Below, piece after piece: positions 1 to 9,289 of a stretch of DNA of 64,000 bases. Origin of the DNA: Mammaliicoccus vitulinus (GTDB taxonomy: Bacteria > Bacillota > Bacilli > Staphylococcales > Staphylococcaceae). The notes under the pieces were generated by a model, which saw nothing but the letters and a program-made list of their open reading frames with translations, was not told the DNA's origin and did no database searches. The DNA lies in the NCBI RefSeq assembly GCF_029024305.1, contig NZ_CP118974.1:2449069-2513068 (forward strand), in the 5' to 3' direction. The translations under genes and the position numbers were made by a program. Every line of letters begins with the position of its first letter. Within the stretch, counting starts at the first letter, position 1.

Positions 1-58
1 GTTGAAGACAGAACATTTCTGGACATATCATATTGAATAGATAGTGGAGGCAATGTGA

Positions 59-937
59 ATGACACAATTAGATTTATCAACACGTGAAGCGCGATGGAAA
101 CACTTTGGTTCAGTTGACCCTATCAAAGGCAATAAACCAACTGAAAAAGAAAAAATGCCTGACTTACAGAGCTCTAAGAAAGATTTCCTTTTCGAGATTG
201 AACATGTTGGTATTAAAAACTTAATTTACCCTGTCAGAATAGATGATTTTCAAACTGTTGGGAACTTTGAATTTTCAACAAGTTTAAACCAAGATGAAAA
301 AGGTATTAATATGAGCCGTATTATAGAAAGTGTTGAAAAACATTATGATAACGGTGTGAAATTAGAGTTCGATTATTTAACTACATTATTAAATACCCTT
401 CAATCTGTTATGCTCCAAAATACTGCTTCATTAGATGTTACAGCTAAATGGTTCTTCAATCGTTATAGCCCTATCACTAACCAAAAAGCAGTCGGTCATG
501 CAGATATCAGATATATCCTTTCTGTTTCAGATGATAAAGTGACTCAAAAATCTTTAGGCATTGAAGTGCCAGTCACAACTTTATGTCCATGTTCTAAAGA
601 AATTAGTGAATACTCCGCTCATAACCAACGCGGAATTATCACAGTCCTAATTGATTTGAACCCTGAGATAGACTTACCTGATAATTACAAAGATATCGTA
701 TTAGACGGTATGGAGGCTAACGCAAGTTCAATGTTATACCCAATATTGAAACGTACAGACGAAAAAGCCGTAACAGAAAGAGCATATGAAAATCCAAGAT
801 TCGTTGAAGACTTAATTAGATTAGTAGCTGCTGATTTAGTAGAACTCGACTGGATAAAAGGATTCGAAATAGAATGTCGTAACGAAGAATCCATACATCA
901 ACACGATGCATTTGCAAGATTAAAATATACGAAATAG
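59..937 (+). CDS. folE2: GTP cyclohydrolase FolE2 (type IB)
   Basis: This gene encodes a cytosolic GTP cyclohydrolase IB, which converts GTP to 7,8-dihydroneopterin triphosphate, the first step of folate synthesis. The 292-residue length fits the FolE2/MptA family, and the conserved CPCSKE cysteine motif followed by HNQRG lies around residues 176-192. The ATG follows a GGAGG ribosome site eight bases upstream. The remaining folate genes (folP, folB, folK) lie about 58 kb away in this window. In Bacillus subtilis folE2 is Zur-controlled and replaces a zinc-dependent enzyme; the 58 bases available upstream here are too few to judge a Zur box. It ends at a strong bidirectional terminator shared with the converging reductase gene. 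Confidence 0.93.
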   Translation: MTQLDLSTREARWKHFGSVDPIKGNKPTEKEKMPDLQSSKKDFLFEIEHVGIKNLIYPVRIDDFQTVGNFEFSTSLNQDEKGINMSRIIESVEKHYDNGVKLEFDYLTTLLNTLQSVMLQNTASLDVTAKWFFNRYSPITNQKAVGHADIRYILSVSDDKVTQKSLGIEVPVTTLCPCSKEISEYSAHNQRGIITVLIDLNPEIDLPDNYKDIVLDGMEANASSMLYPILKRTDEKAVTERAYENPRFVEDLIRLVAADLVELDWIKGFEIECRNEESIHQHDAFARLKYTK

Positions 938-950
938 TATAAAATCATAC

Positions 951-984
951 AAAAAAGGCAACAGCGCTCGCTGTTGCCTTTTTG
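951..984. terminator. Bidirectional terminator between folE2 and FMN reductase gene
   Basis: A perfect 10-bp stem (GGCAACAGCG with CGCTGTTGCC, 2-base loop) is flanked by an A-run on the left and a T-run on the right, so it can end transcription from both converging genes. Confidence 0.9.
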
Positions 985-989
985 TGTAT

Positions 990-1583
990 TTATAAATTCA
1001 CTTCTTCTTCTTCTGCTTCAGCCCACGGATTATTTTTAACCAGTTTCGTAATTTGCTCTGTAAATAATTTAACACGCAATTTAATGTCATCTACATCAAT
1101 ATAATATGTGCCACTTTCAGTTTTACCGAAATCAGCATCTTGTGTAGAGATTTGAACTGGAACTGCAATCCCTAATAAGTTTCTCATAATGATTCGCAAA
1201 TGTGATAACGGTTCTGTGCTGCGCATACCACCACTATTACATATTAAGCCAACAGGTTTCATTTTAAATTGATCCATTGTTAAATGATCTAATGCATTTT
1301 TCAAAACACCCGAATATGAACCGTGGTAATTCGGTGTACCAATGATAATTGCATCTGCTTCTTCAGCTTGTTGTCGTAATTCATTCACATTAATTTTAAT
1401 ACGTTCATCATTTAAATGTCGACCTGATACATCTAAGAACGGTATTGGCTTGTCATATAAATCAAACAAAGTTACTTCTGCACCTTCGTCTTCTAAGTTT
1501 CCTCGAACAAATTGTGCAAGGGCATGTGTATGTGAATATTGTTTTGCGCTACCTACAATAAGTAATACTTTCACTGTTGTCAC
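990..1583 (-). CDS. NADPH-dependent FMN reductase family flavoprotein
   Basis: This is a 197-residue flavodoxin-like quinone/FMN/azo-reductase family protein. The N-terminus has a beta strand followed by the phosphate-binding loop GSAKQYSHTHAL, and the flavin-binding segment GTPNYHGSYSGVLKNALDHL lies near residues 81-102. Such proteins transfer electrons from NAD(P)H through FMN to quinones, azo compounds or chromate; the true substrate cannot be read from sequence. The C-terminus is acidic (AEAEEEEVNL). A TATAAT-like -10 (about 1618-1623) precedes the gene, but I find no good -35. It is monocistronic and converges on folE2. Confidence 0.82.
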   Translation of the reverse strand: MTTVKVLLIVGSAKQYSHTHALAQFVRGNLEDEGAEVTLFDLYDKPIPFLDVSGRHLNDERIKINVNELRQQAEEADAIIIGTPNYHGSYSGVLKNALDHLTMDQFKMKPVGLICNSGGMRSTEPLSHLRIIMRNLLGIAVPVQISTQDADFGKTESGTYYIDVDDIKLRVKLFTEQITKLVKNNPWAEAEEEEVNL

Positions 1584-1679
1584 CTCAAAATTTTAATGAT
1601 ATTTCATTACGTATCATTATAACATACTAAAAAACTAAGAATTTGATTTTCAAGAAAAATCATTCTTATGGAGGATGTA

Positions 1680-2549
1680 TTAACGATCATAATCTTTTAA
1701 TGCATGTATAATCGCATTCCCTACACCACTATGTTCGTTACTGTCGGTAATATAATCAGCCATTTCTTTTACTTCAGGTGCTCCGTTTTCCATTGCAACA
1801 GCATAACCTGCTTTTTCTAACATTGATACATCATTCAAGTTATCCCCGATTGCCATGACATCTGACATTGGAATGTTTAATTGATCAGCAATTTCTTCTA
1901 ATGCGATACCCTTTTGTGCATCAGAATGTGTAATTTCAATATTCCCTCTTGAAGATGATGAAACGGCTAAACTTTGAGATTCTGAAATTTCCGATTTAGC
2001 TCTATCAATTTTAGATAAATCACTTGAAAAGGCTAATATTTTCAAGATAATCTCTCCTGGACGATTTTCGATTTCATCATAACTATCCACTGTTTTTAAC
2101 GTGCCATTATCAATTCTACTTTGAATGTTTGCTCGAATCTTTTTAACGTCAGCTTTTTGACCAGCTTTTTCAGCTATATCTACATATATTTCCAAGTCTT
2201 TCTCTGGATCTTCAGTGTAGATACCAAAGTTCGTATAAACTTGATAATAAATATCTTCTTTTTTCAAAACTCCCGTGATTTTATTGATTAAAGGACGTGT
2301 TAATTTAGAAGTATGGACGATATTAAATTCCTCATCCCTTACTTCTGCTCCATTTAAACAAATATATGGTAACGATAAGTCTGTTTTTTCAATCGGGCCA
2401 TTTGCCTCGTAAAACGCTCTACCAGTAGCAATAACTACAGTTATACCTTTAGACTGTGCATATTTTATCGCTTCGTAATTTTCATTAGAAACTTCATGTG
2501 CTGCGTTCAATAAAGTACCATCCATATCTGTTGCGATTAACCTTATCAT
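1680..2549 (-). CDS. Cof-type HAD hydrolase
   Basis: This is a 289-residue HAD-superfamily phosphatase of the Cof (IIB cap) subfamily. Motif I is DMDGTLLN at residues 8-15, and motif IV is GDNLNDVSMLEKAG near residues 237-250, with the Cof cap domain between. Members dephosphorylate sugar phosphates, flavin precursors such as 5-amino-6-ribitylaminouracil phosphate, or phosphorylated coenzymes. No specific substrate is shown here. It has its own gap of about 60 bp downstream of tadA and could be co-transcribed with it. The same neighbour pair, tadA and Cof, is common in staphylococci. Confidence 0.85.
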   Translation of the reverse strand: MIRLIATDMDGTLLNAAHEVSNENYEAIKYAQSKGITVVIATGRAFYEANGPIEKTDLSLPYICLNGAEVRDEEFNIVHTSKLTRPLINKITGVLKKEDIYYQVYTNFGIYTEDPEKDLEIYVDIAEKAGQKADVKKIRANIQSRIDNGTLKTVDSYDEIENRPGEIILKILAFSSDLSKIDRAKSEISESQSLAVSSSSRGNIEITHSDAQKGIALEEIADQLNIPMSDVMAIGDNLNDVSMLEKAGYAVAMENGAPEVKEMADYITDSNEHSGVGNAIIHALKDYDR

Positions 2550-2608
2550 GAAAGTAACCTCTTTTCTTTATATTCAACATAAATTTTAACAAATAAAAGT
2601 AATAATCT

Positions 2609-3133
<525 letters not shown>

Positions 3134-3159
3134 CTATTTTAACATCTGGAGAGATATAT

Positions 3160-3774
3160 ATGAAAAAAACCTTTATCGCAATAGAAGGACCAATAGGAGT
3201 CGGGAAAAGCTCCTTAACTAAAAAGCTTGCTAAAGCTCTAAATTACACTGAAGAATTTGAAATTGTTGATGAAAATCCATACTTAAGTAATTTCTATGAA
3301 GATATTTCTAAATGGAGTTTTCAAACAGAGATGTTCTTCTTATGCCATCGCTACAAACAGTTAACTGATTTAGAAAATATTAATGGTATCGTTAGTGACT
3401 ATCACATTTTCAAAAATAAAATTTTCGCAAAAAACACTTTAAACGATACTGAATTTGATAAATTTAGTAGAATTTATGATATCTTAACTGAAGATATTCG
3501 CATGCCTGACCAAATTATCTTTCTCGATGCATCATTAGAAGTCCTTCAACAACGCATTGCTCATCGAAATAGATCTTATGAAACACAAATTGAAAATAAT
3601 TACTTAGCACAACTCAAAAGTGATTATAATCAATTCTATGAAGAAGTAAAAAGTGAAATTGATACTATTCAAATAGATACATCTCACTTAGATTTCGTCA
3701 ATAACACCACAGATTATCAACAAGTATTAACATTATTACAACCTTTGATTGGAGAGATTACACATGACAAATAA
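3160..3774 (+). CDS. dck: Deoxynucleoside kinase (deoxyadenosine kinase type)
   Basis: This 204-residue P-loop deoxynucleoside kinase phosphorylates purine or pyrimidine deoxynucleosides for salvage. The Walker A motif GPIGVGKSS is at residues 10-18. The usual DRS catalytic motif of the family is replaced by DYH in SDYHIFKN, a pattern I associate with the deoxyadenosine/deoxycytidine kinase of staphylococci. The open frame extends upstream, but the ATG at 3160 is chosen because a GGAGAG ribosome site precedes it and the P-loop then starts near residue 10. It overlaps the second kinase by 11 bp, so the two are translationally coupled and may form a heterodimer as described for lactobacilli. 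Confidence 0.88.
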   Translation: MKKTFIAIEGPIGVGKSSLTKKLAKALNYTEEFEIVDENPYLSNFYEDISKWSFQTEMFFLCHRYKQLTDLENINGIVSDYHIFKNKIFAKNTLNDTEFDKFSRIYDILTEDIRMPDQIIFLDASLEVLQQRIAHRNRSYETQIENNYLAQLKSDYNQFYEEVKSEIDTIQIDTSHLDFVNNTTDYQQVLTLLQPLIGEITHDK

Positions 3775-4432
3775 AGTCATACCTAGTGATGCTATTATCA
3801 CAATTGCTGGTACTGTTGGTGTTGGAAAATCATCTTTAACACAAGCACTTAGCGAACGACTAAACTTTAAAACATCATTTGAAAAAGTCGATAACAACCC
3901 CTATTTAGAAAAATTTTACCACGACTTTGAACGTTGGAGTTTTCACTTACAAATATACTTTTTAGCTGAACGTTTTAAAGAACAAAAAAGAATGTTTGAA
4001 TACGGTGGAGGGTTTATACAAGACCGCTCAATTTACGAAGACGTTGATATATTCGCAAAAATGCATGAAGAACAAGGAACAATGACTAAAGAAGACTATG
4101 CGACTTATAGAGATTTGTTTGAAGCAATGGTTATGACACCATATTTCCCTAAACCGGATGCCTTAATATACTTAGAATGTGATTATAACGATGTAATACA
4201 ACGTATACAAAATCGCGGTCGACAAATGGAAATTGAAACAGATGAAGAATATTGGAAAAAACTATTCTCACGCTATGATAACTGGATTAACAATTTCACA
4301 GAATGTCCCGTCGTTCGTGTAAATATTAATGACTATGATTTATACGAAGATCCAGATTCAATCAATCACATTATAGATAAAATCGCTCATGTCATTGAAA
4401 CTCATCGTTCAATTGATACACGAGTAAAATAA
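3764..4432 (+). CDS. dgk: Deoxynucleoside kinase (deoxyguanosine kinase type)
   Basis: This is the second P-loop deoxynucleoside kinase of the pair, 222 residues, with Walker A GTVGVGKSS near residue 15 and the normal family catalytic motif DRS in QDRSIYED. It probably phosphorylates deoxyguanosine. The ATG at 3764 follows a GGAGAG site located inside the end of dck. It has clear paralogy to dck (shared NPYLxxFY and WSF segments), suggesting an old tandem duplication followed by specialisation. A strong terminator follows. Confidence 0.88.
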   Translation: MTNKVIPSDAIITIAGTVGVGKSSLTQALSERLNFKTSFEKVDNNPYLEKFYHDFERWSFHLQIYFLAERFKEQKRMFEYGGGFIQDRSIYEDVDIFAKMHEEQGTMTKEDYATYRDLFEAMVMTPYFPKPDALIYLECDYNDVIQRIQNRGRQMEIETDEEYWKKLFSRYDNWINNFTECPVVRVNINDYDLYEDPDSINHIIDKIAHVIETHRSIDTRVK

Positions 4433-4467
4433 AATAAAGCTTGGGACATCAATCCCTTTCTCAAAAT

Positions 4468-4511
4468 AAAAGATCTCTTCATTAGTTAAGGCTAGTGAAG
4501 AGATCTTTTTA
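4468..4511. terminator. Bidirectional terminator after the kinase pair
   Basis: An 11-bp perfect stem, AGATCTCTTCA with TGAAGAGATCT, is flanked by A-rich and T-rich sides. It ends the dck-dgk transcript and can also stop the converging HAD/ilvE transcript. Just upstream (4441-4456) is GGGACATCAATCCC, a short palindromic motif. Confidence 0.88.
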
Positions 4512-4525
4512 TAAAGAAAGACATG

Positions 4526-5236
4526 TTATTTATTCCATTCCGCTTCTTGCTTATAAAATTCATTAATATCTTGATAAATATAATCTGCGTCTGCTAAATC
4601 TTCTTTATTCCCCGTACCGCTAAGGACACCGACAACTGCTCTGAAGTGTGCGTTTTTACCCATTTGAATATCAGTTGGTGTGTCTCCTATAATCGCAATT
4701 TCATTTGGTGATACGTCCCATTTTTTATAAAAGTCTTCTACCATTTTAGGATTTGGCTTTTGATAGCCATTTATGGATGCTGTGATTTTTTCATCAATTA
4801 AATGTTCGACACCTGCATCTTTAATGAATCTTTCTGTACCGTCTATGTCATCACTTGTAATGATTGCAATATTATATTGTTTGTCTTTAAAAGCTTTTAA
4901 TGTATCCAACAATCCTTCAATAACAATTGTTTCAGGTTCATATTCACTTATTAAGTCTTTACTTAATTGAACCGTCCATTTTTCAAGTTCTTGTTTGTCG
5001 TTTTCTTGTGCATATTTCGTAAACACATTAATGATATCTGATAATGTGCCTGATGCTAGTATGCCACTTGATAAAAATCTATCATTTACATAACCTAGTT
5101 CTTCTTGTAAAGATTGCTTATGATCAATGTGATATTTTTCTACAAATCGGTCTATCATAACTAATGAAATTTCTGACCACGTTTCATCAAATTCAAGCAA
5201 TGTACCGTCTTTATCAAACAATAACCATTTAATCAT
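4526..5236 (-). CDS. HAD-superfamily hydrolase (phosphoglycolate phosphatase-like)
   Basis: This is a 236-residue HAD phosphatase of the helical-cap (IA) type. Motif I is FDKDGTLLEFD at residues 7-17, motif II is TSDD near residue 128, and motif IV is GDTPTDIQMGKNA near residue 191. The fold matches Gph/phosphoglycolate phosphatase or PpaX-like enzymes, but the substrate is not decidable from sequence. It lies 63 bp downstream of ilvE on the same strand, with an imperfect terminator hairpin between them, so it is probably expressed by read-through or at a reduced level. Confidence 0.85.
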   Translation of the reverse strand: MIKWLLFDKDGTLLEFDETWSEISLVMIDRFVEKYHIDHKQSLQEELGYVNDRFLSSGILASGTLSDIINVFTKYAQENDKQELEKWTVQLSKDLISEYEPETIVIEGLLDTLKAFKDKQYNIAIITSDDIDGTERFIKDAGVEHLIDEKITASINGYQKPNPKMVEDFYKKWDVSPNEIAIIGDTPTDIQMGKNAHFRAVVGVLSGTGNKEDLADADYIYQDINEFYKQEAEWNK

Positions 5237-5250
5237 CTTTTTTTCTCCTT

Positions 5251-5284
5251 TAAAAAGAGCGACACTACATTTAGTAGGCCGCTC
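5251..5284 (-). terminator. Intergenic hairpin between ilvE and the HAD gene
   Basis: Read on the minus strand, GAGCGGCCTACT pairs imperfectly with AGTGTCGCTC and is followed by a five-U run. It is probably a leaky terminator that sets the ratio of ilvE to downstream HAD message. Confidence 0.6.
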
Positions 5285-5299
5285 AAGATTATTCAGCTC

Positions 5300-6394
5300 T
5301 TATACTGTTTCGATATGACTTTCTTTTCCTACTACAACTCTCCAACCATGTTTATCTTCTTTTTTACCTGTTTGAATTGCTGTATATTCATCAAATAACG
5401 TTTGAGTAATTGGACCAGTCTCATTATTATTAATCGTAATTTCTACATCGTCGTATTTTAAAAATCCAACTGGAGAAATAACTGCTGCTGTTCCTGTACC
5501 GAAAATTTCTGTTAAACGACCGTCTTGATGTGCATTAATAATATCATCGATAGATAATCGTTTCTCTTCAGTTTCATAGCCCATTTCTTGAGCAAGTTCC
5601 AGTACAGTTTTGCGAGTAATACCTGGTAAAATACTGCCATTTAATTCAGGTGTTACAACTTTACCGTCAATAACGAAGAATATATTCATACTTCCCACTT
5701 CTTCGATATATTTTTGTTCAACACCATCTAACCACAATACTTGGTCGAAACCTAATTCATTAGCACGTGTTTGTGCAATTAAACTAGCCGCATAGTTACC
5801 TCCACATTTAGCAAAGCCAACGCCACCTCTTACTGCGCGCACAAATTCGTCTTCTACATAAATGCTTGTTGGTTTCATTTGCTCAGCACCATAATAAGCG
5901 CCTACTGGAGAAAGAATCACTAAAAATTCATAGTCCGTAGAAGAACGCACACCTAAGTAAGGTTCTGTAGCGTATACAAATGGTCTAACATATAAAGATT
6001 GTCCTTCTCCACTTGGAATCCAATCACGCTCTAAATCTACAAGTTGTAATAAACCATTCAGCACTTTTTCTTCATCGATTTGAGGCATTTCAAGTCTTTT
6101 TAAAGATAAATTAATTCTCTTGAAATTTTGATCCGGTCTAAATAATGTAACATCATCGCCGTCTTTATATGCTTTCATACCTTCAAATACTGTTTGGCCA
6201 TAGTGAAGACCTTGCGCACTTGGTGATAAAGTAATCGGCCCGTATGGAATAATTTTAGGCTCTGACCAGCCTTCACCCTGTTTATATGACATAGATAGCA
6301 TATAATCAGTAAAGATTTCGCCAAAGACCAAATTTTGAAAGTCCGGTTTTTCTTTGAGCTGTTCACGCTTTTCTACGTAAAATGTTTCTGACAT
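5300..6394 (-). CDS. ilvE: Branched-chain amino acid aminotransferase
   Basis: IlvE is a cytosolic PLP enzyme that interconverts leucine, isoleucine and valine with their 2-oxo acids using glutamate/2-oxoglutarate. The 364-residue protein has the class IV aminotransferase features: [13 protein letters not shown] near residue 65, the PLP-lysine segment [12 protein letters not shown] near residues 194-206, and EVGSMNIFF and [12 protein letters not shown] further on. The length equals the group II BCAT family. A good sigma-A promoter lies 40 bp upstream. The product feeds branched-chain fatty-acid precursors, which are important in staphylococcal membranes. Confidence 0.95.
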   Translation of the reverse strand: MSETFYVEKREQLKEKPDFQNLVFGEIFTDYMLSMSYKQGEGWSEPKIIPYGPITLSPSAQGLHYGQTVFEGMKAYKDGDDVTLFRPDQNFKRINLSLKRLEMPQIDEEKVLNGLLQLVDLERDWIPSGEGQSLYVRPFVYATEPYLGVRSSTDYEFLVILSPVGAYYGAEQMKPTSIYVEDEFVRAVRGGVGFAKCGGNYAASLIAQTRANELGFDQVLWLDGVEQKYIEEVGSMNIFFVIDGKVVTPELNGSILPGITRKTVLELAQEMGYETEEKRLSIDDIINAHQDGRLTEIFGTGTAAVISPVGFLKYDDVEITINNNETGPITQTLFDEYTAIQTGKKEDKHGWRVVVGKESHIETV

Positions 6395-6433
6395 AATGAT
6401 TCCTCCTAGGCTAATTAATAATTAATGTTAACA

Positions 6434-6462
6434 AGTATATCAGTCATGGAGGCGTTATTCAA
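6434..6462 (-). promoter_or_regulatory. Sigma-A promoter of ilvE
   Basis: On the minus strand, -35 TTGAAT (6457-6462) and -10 TATACT (6434-6439) are separated by exactly 17 bp, about 40 bp before the ilvE start. Confidence 0.75.
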
Positions 6463-6500
6463 TGAATTTTTGGAAAATTTAAAAAATAAACACGATAAAG

Positions 6501-7463
6501 TTAGCTTCTTGCTAAATTATCTTTTTCTTTAATCGCTTTTAGCATTAATTCAGTCATACTATCTAAGTCATAATTTGGTGAAAATCCCCACTCTTCTTTA
6601 GCACAAGTTGAATCAATAGCGTTTGGCCAGCTATCAGCAATTGCTTGGCGTTCTGGATCAACATCATAACCTAATTCAAATTCAGGCATTTTCTTTTGAA
6701 TAGATGCTTTGATTGTTTCCGGATCAACGCTCATCGCACTAACGTTATATGCATTACGATTGATTAATCGCTCACTGTCCGCTTCCATCAACTGAATAAT
6801 TGCATCGATTGCATCATCCATAAACATCATATCCATATACGTATCTTGCGCAATGTAACTGTCGTATCTGCCTTCACGTATCGCTTTGAAATAAATTTCA
6901 ACTGCGTAATCCGTTGTACCTCCACCTGGTTCTTTTACATAAGAGATTAAGCCAGGGAACCTCATACTTCTTGTATCTACGCCAAATTTAGTGAAGTAAT
7001 AATCACATAATAATTCACCTGATACTTTATTTACACCATACATAGATGTTGGTCTTTGTATGGTAACTTGAGGTGTCATATCTTTAGGTGTATTAGGTCC
7101 GAATGCACCAATTGAACTTGGTGTGAAGAATTGCATATCGAATTCACGTGCTATTTCAAGTGCATTTACTAATCCACCCATATTTAAGTTCCATGCAAAT
7201 AATGGATTCTTTTCTGCTGTAGCTGAAAGTAATGCAGCCATATGCATTAAAGTATCTCCTTCAAATTCCTTTACCAATACTTGAAATCTATCATGGTCGG
7301 TTACATCTAATATTTCAAACGGACCGTTATTTATTTCACTATCACTTTCTGGTTCTCTAATATCTGTTGCTAGAACATTATCGTTACCATATTTCTTTCT
7401 TAGTTTTATCACTAATTCAGTCCCGATTTGCCCTAACGCTCCAGTGATTATGATCTTTTTCAT
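6501..7463 (-). CDS. NAD-dependent epimerase/dehydratase family protein, probable L-threonine dehydrogenase
   Basis: This is a 320-residue extended short-chain dehydrogenase. The NAD loop GALGQIG is at residues 8-14 and the catalytic YxxxK appears as YGVNK near residue 140. The family contains UDP-sugar epimerases, but this subgroup (with [17 protein letters not shown] and the DAI/MSVDPE tail) matches the SDR-type L-threonine 3-dehydrogenases. The nearest same-strand upstream gene is kbl, whose enzyme uses the product 2-amino-3-oxobutyrate, so the pair would turn threonine into glycine and acetyl-CoA. The start at 7463 is set by GGAGGA ten bases upstream; the longer open frame has no ribosome site. 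Confidence 0.8.
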   Translation of the reverse strand: MKKIIITGALGQIGTELVIKLRKKYGNDNVLATDIREPESDSEINNGPFEILDVTDHDRFQVLVKEFEGDTLMHMAALLSATAEKNPLFAWNLNMGGLVNALEIAREFDMQFFTPSSIGAFGPNTPKDMTPQVTIQRPTSMYGVNKVSGELLCDYYFTKFGVDTRSMRFPGLISYVKEPGGGTTDYAVEIYFKAIREGRYDSYIAQDTYMDMMFMDDAIDAIIQLMEADSERLINRNAYNVSAMSVDPETIKASIQKKMPEFELGYDVDPERQAIADSWPNAIDSTCAKEEWGFSPNYDLDSMTELMLKAIKEKDNLARS

Positions 7464-7667
7464 TTTAAAATCCTCCTGTATTGTTGGAATGTTCATTTGT
7501 ACTCCCAAGAAAAACAAAAGCGCTTTCTTTAATGTCATTCTACATTATTTTAACGATTTTGTATACTTCAGAAGTACACAACGAAGATAAAAAAGTTACT
7601 TAATACATAAAAACAACAGATCACGATACTGTTTTTAGTATATAGTGTGATATGTTTTAAAAATTTT

Positions 7668-7764
7668 ACGATTTTGTTCGTGCATGCTTGCCTAGGGGTA
7701 TGGTTCGAGCCTGTAGTCTCTCTCACATACTATTCCCCTGGGCGTCAGCACTTCACAAAATCGT
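7668..7764. ncRNA. Long imperfect hairpin element, candidate structured RNA or dispersed intergenic repeat
   Basis: A perfect 10-bp outer stem (ACGATTTTGT at 7668-7677 with ACAAAATCGT at 7755-7764) encloses GTGC/GCAC and a 9-bp stem (GCCTAGGGG at 7690-7698 with CCCCTGGGC at 7735-7743), then TATG/CATA (7699-7702 with 7726-7729), with a small loop region containing GAGCCTGTAGTCTC. The element is much more GC-rich than its surroundings. Neither strand has a U-run directly after it, so it is not a simple terminator. It may be an excised small RNA or a mobile palindromic repeat; the strand is unknown. Confidence 0.5.
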
Positions 7765-7856
7765 GAGGAATATTATAAAGAATTTTTGCTATTTATCATG
7801 TGGGACGTGACTTGATAAATTCACAGCCAAATCGCACGAAGACTCAGAAGATAAAC

Positions 7857-7902
7857 TAAAAAGAGCGCAAATTCTTAAAATCAAGAATTTACGCTCTTTT
7901 AC
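7857..7902. terminator. Terminator downstream of kbl
   Basis: A 16-bp near-perfect stem, AAGAGCGCAAATTCTT (7861-7876) with AAGAATTTACGCTCTT (7883-7898), has A/T runs on both sides. It lies 45 bp past the kbl stop codon. Confidence 0.88.
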
Positions 7903-7948
7903 ATTAATCTAGGATGTTAATATCCCATCCCTTTGTTAAAAATTAAAT

Positions 7949-9136
7949 TTATATTAATCCTAATTCTTTACCAATTTTTTCGTAAGTTTCAATGGCTTGA
8001 TCAAGTTGTTCTTTAGTATGTGCAGCAGTTGGCATGTTTCTCACACGGCCAGTACCTTTTGGAACTGTTGGGAATACAATTGCTTTCGCATATACGCCTT
8101 CATCCATTAATCGTTTACTAAATGTTTGAGCTTCCTTCTCTTCACCAATAATAACTGGCGTGATAGGTGTTTCAGAATGACCAATATCAAAGCCTTTTGT
8201 TTTTAAGCCTTCTTTTAAGTAATGAGCATTATCCCATAATTTATCATGCAATTCAGTTGAAGCCATTAATTTTTTAACTGACTCTGTAATTGCTTTCGTA
8301 TCTCCAGGAGCTAAAGAAGTAGAGAATAAGAATGGTCTTGATGCAACTTTTAACCAATCAATTAAATCTTTAGTACCTGCTACATAGCCCCCTACTACAC
8401 CAATAGCTTTAGAAAGTGTACCAATTTGGAAGTCTATTTTATCTTGTAAACCAAAATGTTTAACAGTTCCGGCACCTTTACCCATTACACCTGAACCATG
8501 CGCATCATCTACATATGTGATTAAGCCAAATTCTTCAGCTATTTCAACAATTTCAGGTAACTTAGCAACGTCCCCATCCATTGAGAATACACCGTCTGTG
8601 ATATACATTACTTTATTATACTGTCCAGATTCAACGGCTTCTTTCGCTTTAGCTCTTAAATCTTCCATATCTGAATGATTCACACGAATGATTTTCGCTT
8701 TAGATAAACGACACCCATCAATAATTGACGCGTGATTCAATTCATCAGATAGTATTGCATCGTTTTTATTCATGACAGCTGAAATAGCAGCCATGTTACA
8801 GTTAAATCCTGATTGATATGCAATCGCACTTTCCGTACCTTTAAATTGCGCTAACGTTTCTTCTAATTCTCTATGCAAATCTAATGTTCCATTAATAGTA
8901 CGAACTGCACCGGCACCTACACCATGTGTATCAATAGCAGCTTTAGCAGCTTTTTTCAAATCTTCGTCTGTAGCTAATCCAAGATAGTTATTTGATGATA
9001 AGTTGATATAACTTTTACCGCCGATTGTAATTTCAGCACCGTTCGCACCTTCAACGATATCAATTTCATTATATAAACCATTGTCCTTCAATTCATTTAA
9101 GTTAGTTGTTAAGAATGTATTTAATGTTTGGACCAT
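7949..9136 (-). CDS. kbl: Glycine C-acetyltransferase (2-amino-3-ketobutyrate CoA ligase)
   Basis: Kbl is a PLP-dependent alpha-oxoamine synthase that cleaves 2-amino-3-oxobutyrate with CoA to glycine and acetyl-CoA. The 395-residue protein shows SSNNYLGLA near residue 47, HASIIDG near 135, [12 protein letters not shown] near 203, and the PLP-lysine segment [13 protein letters not shown] near 235-247. The start at 9136 (MVQTLN) is chosen because GGAG lies nine bases upstream; the longer frame start at 9157 overlaps that site. BioF-type 8-amino-7-oxononanoate synthase is a close homologue, but the neighbouring dehydrogenase favours Kbl. Confidence 0.88.
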   Translation of the reverse strand: MVQTLNTFLTTNLNELKDNGLYNEIDIVEGANGAEITIGGKSYINLSSNNYLGLATDEDLKKAAKAAIDTHGVGAGAVRTINGTLDLHRELEETLAQFKGTESAIAYQSGFNCNMAAISAVMNKNDAILSDELNHASIIDGCRLSKAKIIRVNHSDMEDLRAKAKEAVESGQYNKVMYITDGVFSMDGDVAKLPEIVEIAEEFGLITYVDDAHGSGVMGKGAGTVKHFGLQDKIDFQIGTLSKAIGVVGGYVAGTKDLIDWLKVASRPFLFSTSLAPGDTKAITESVKKLMASTELHDKLWDNAHYLKEGLKTKGFDIGHSETPITPVIIGEEKEAQTFSKRLMDEGVYAKAIVFPTVPKGTGRVRNMPTAAHTKEQLDQAIETYEKIGKELGLI

Positions 9137-9289
9137 TTTCACTGTCTCCTTTAGCACTTTTCATCAATCATAACACATCAAAATCAAAGAATTAAGCGTT
9201 ATCATTGCAAATTGAATTGTTTAAATTTTCTATAAACTTTGCTACAATAGGCATACTATATTTTGATGGAATTGAAAGAAGGTTTATTC

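Larger units (their letters stand above)
7464..7948. other. 485-bp intergenic region without a gene
   Basis: No credible open frame with a ribosome site is present on either strand. The region holds a large hairpin element (7668-7764), the kbl terminator (7857-7902), and AT-rich filler, including a short GTGGGACGTGA motif near 7799. Confidence 0.7.

Noticed and set aside
1590-1625. Fur/Zur-like AT-rich inverted sequence upstream of the FMN reductase
   Set aside because: The symmetry is poor and it does not match a Zur or Fur box; it mainly contains the -10 region.
7464-7948. Possible insertion sequence or phage att site
   Set aside because: No transposase frame, no flanking duplications and no integrase nearby.
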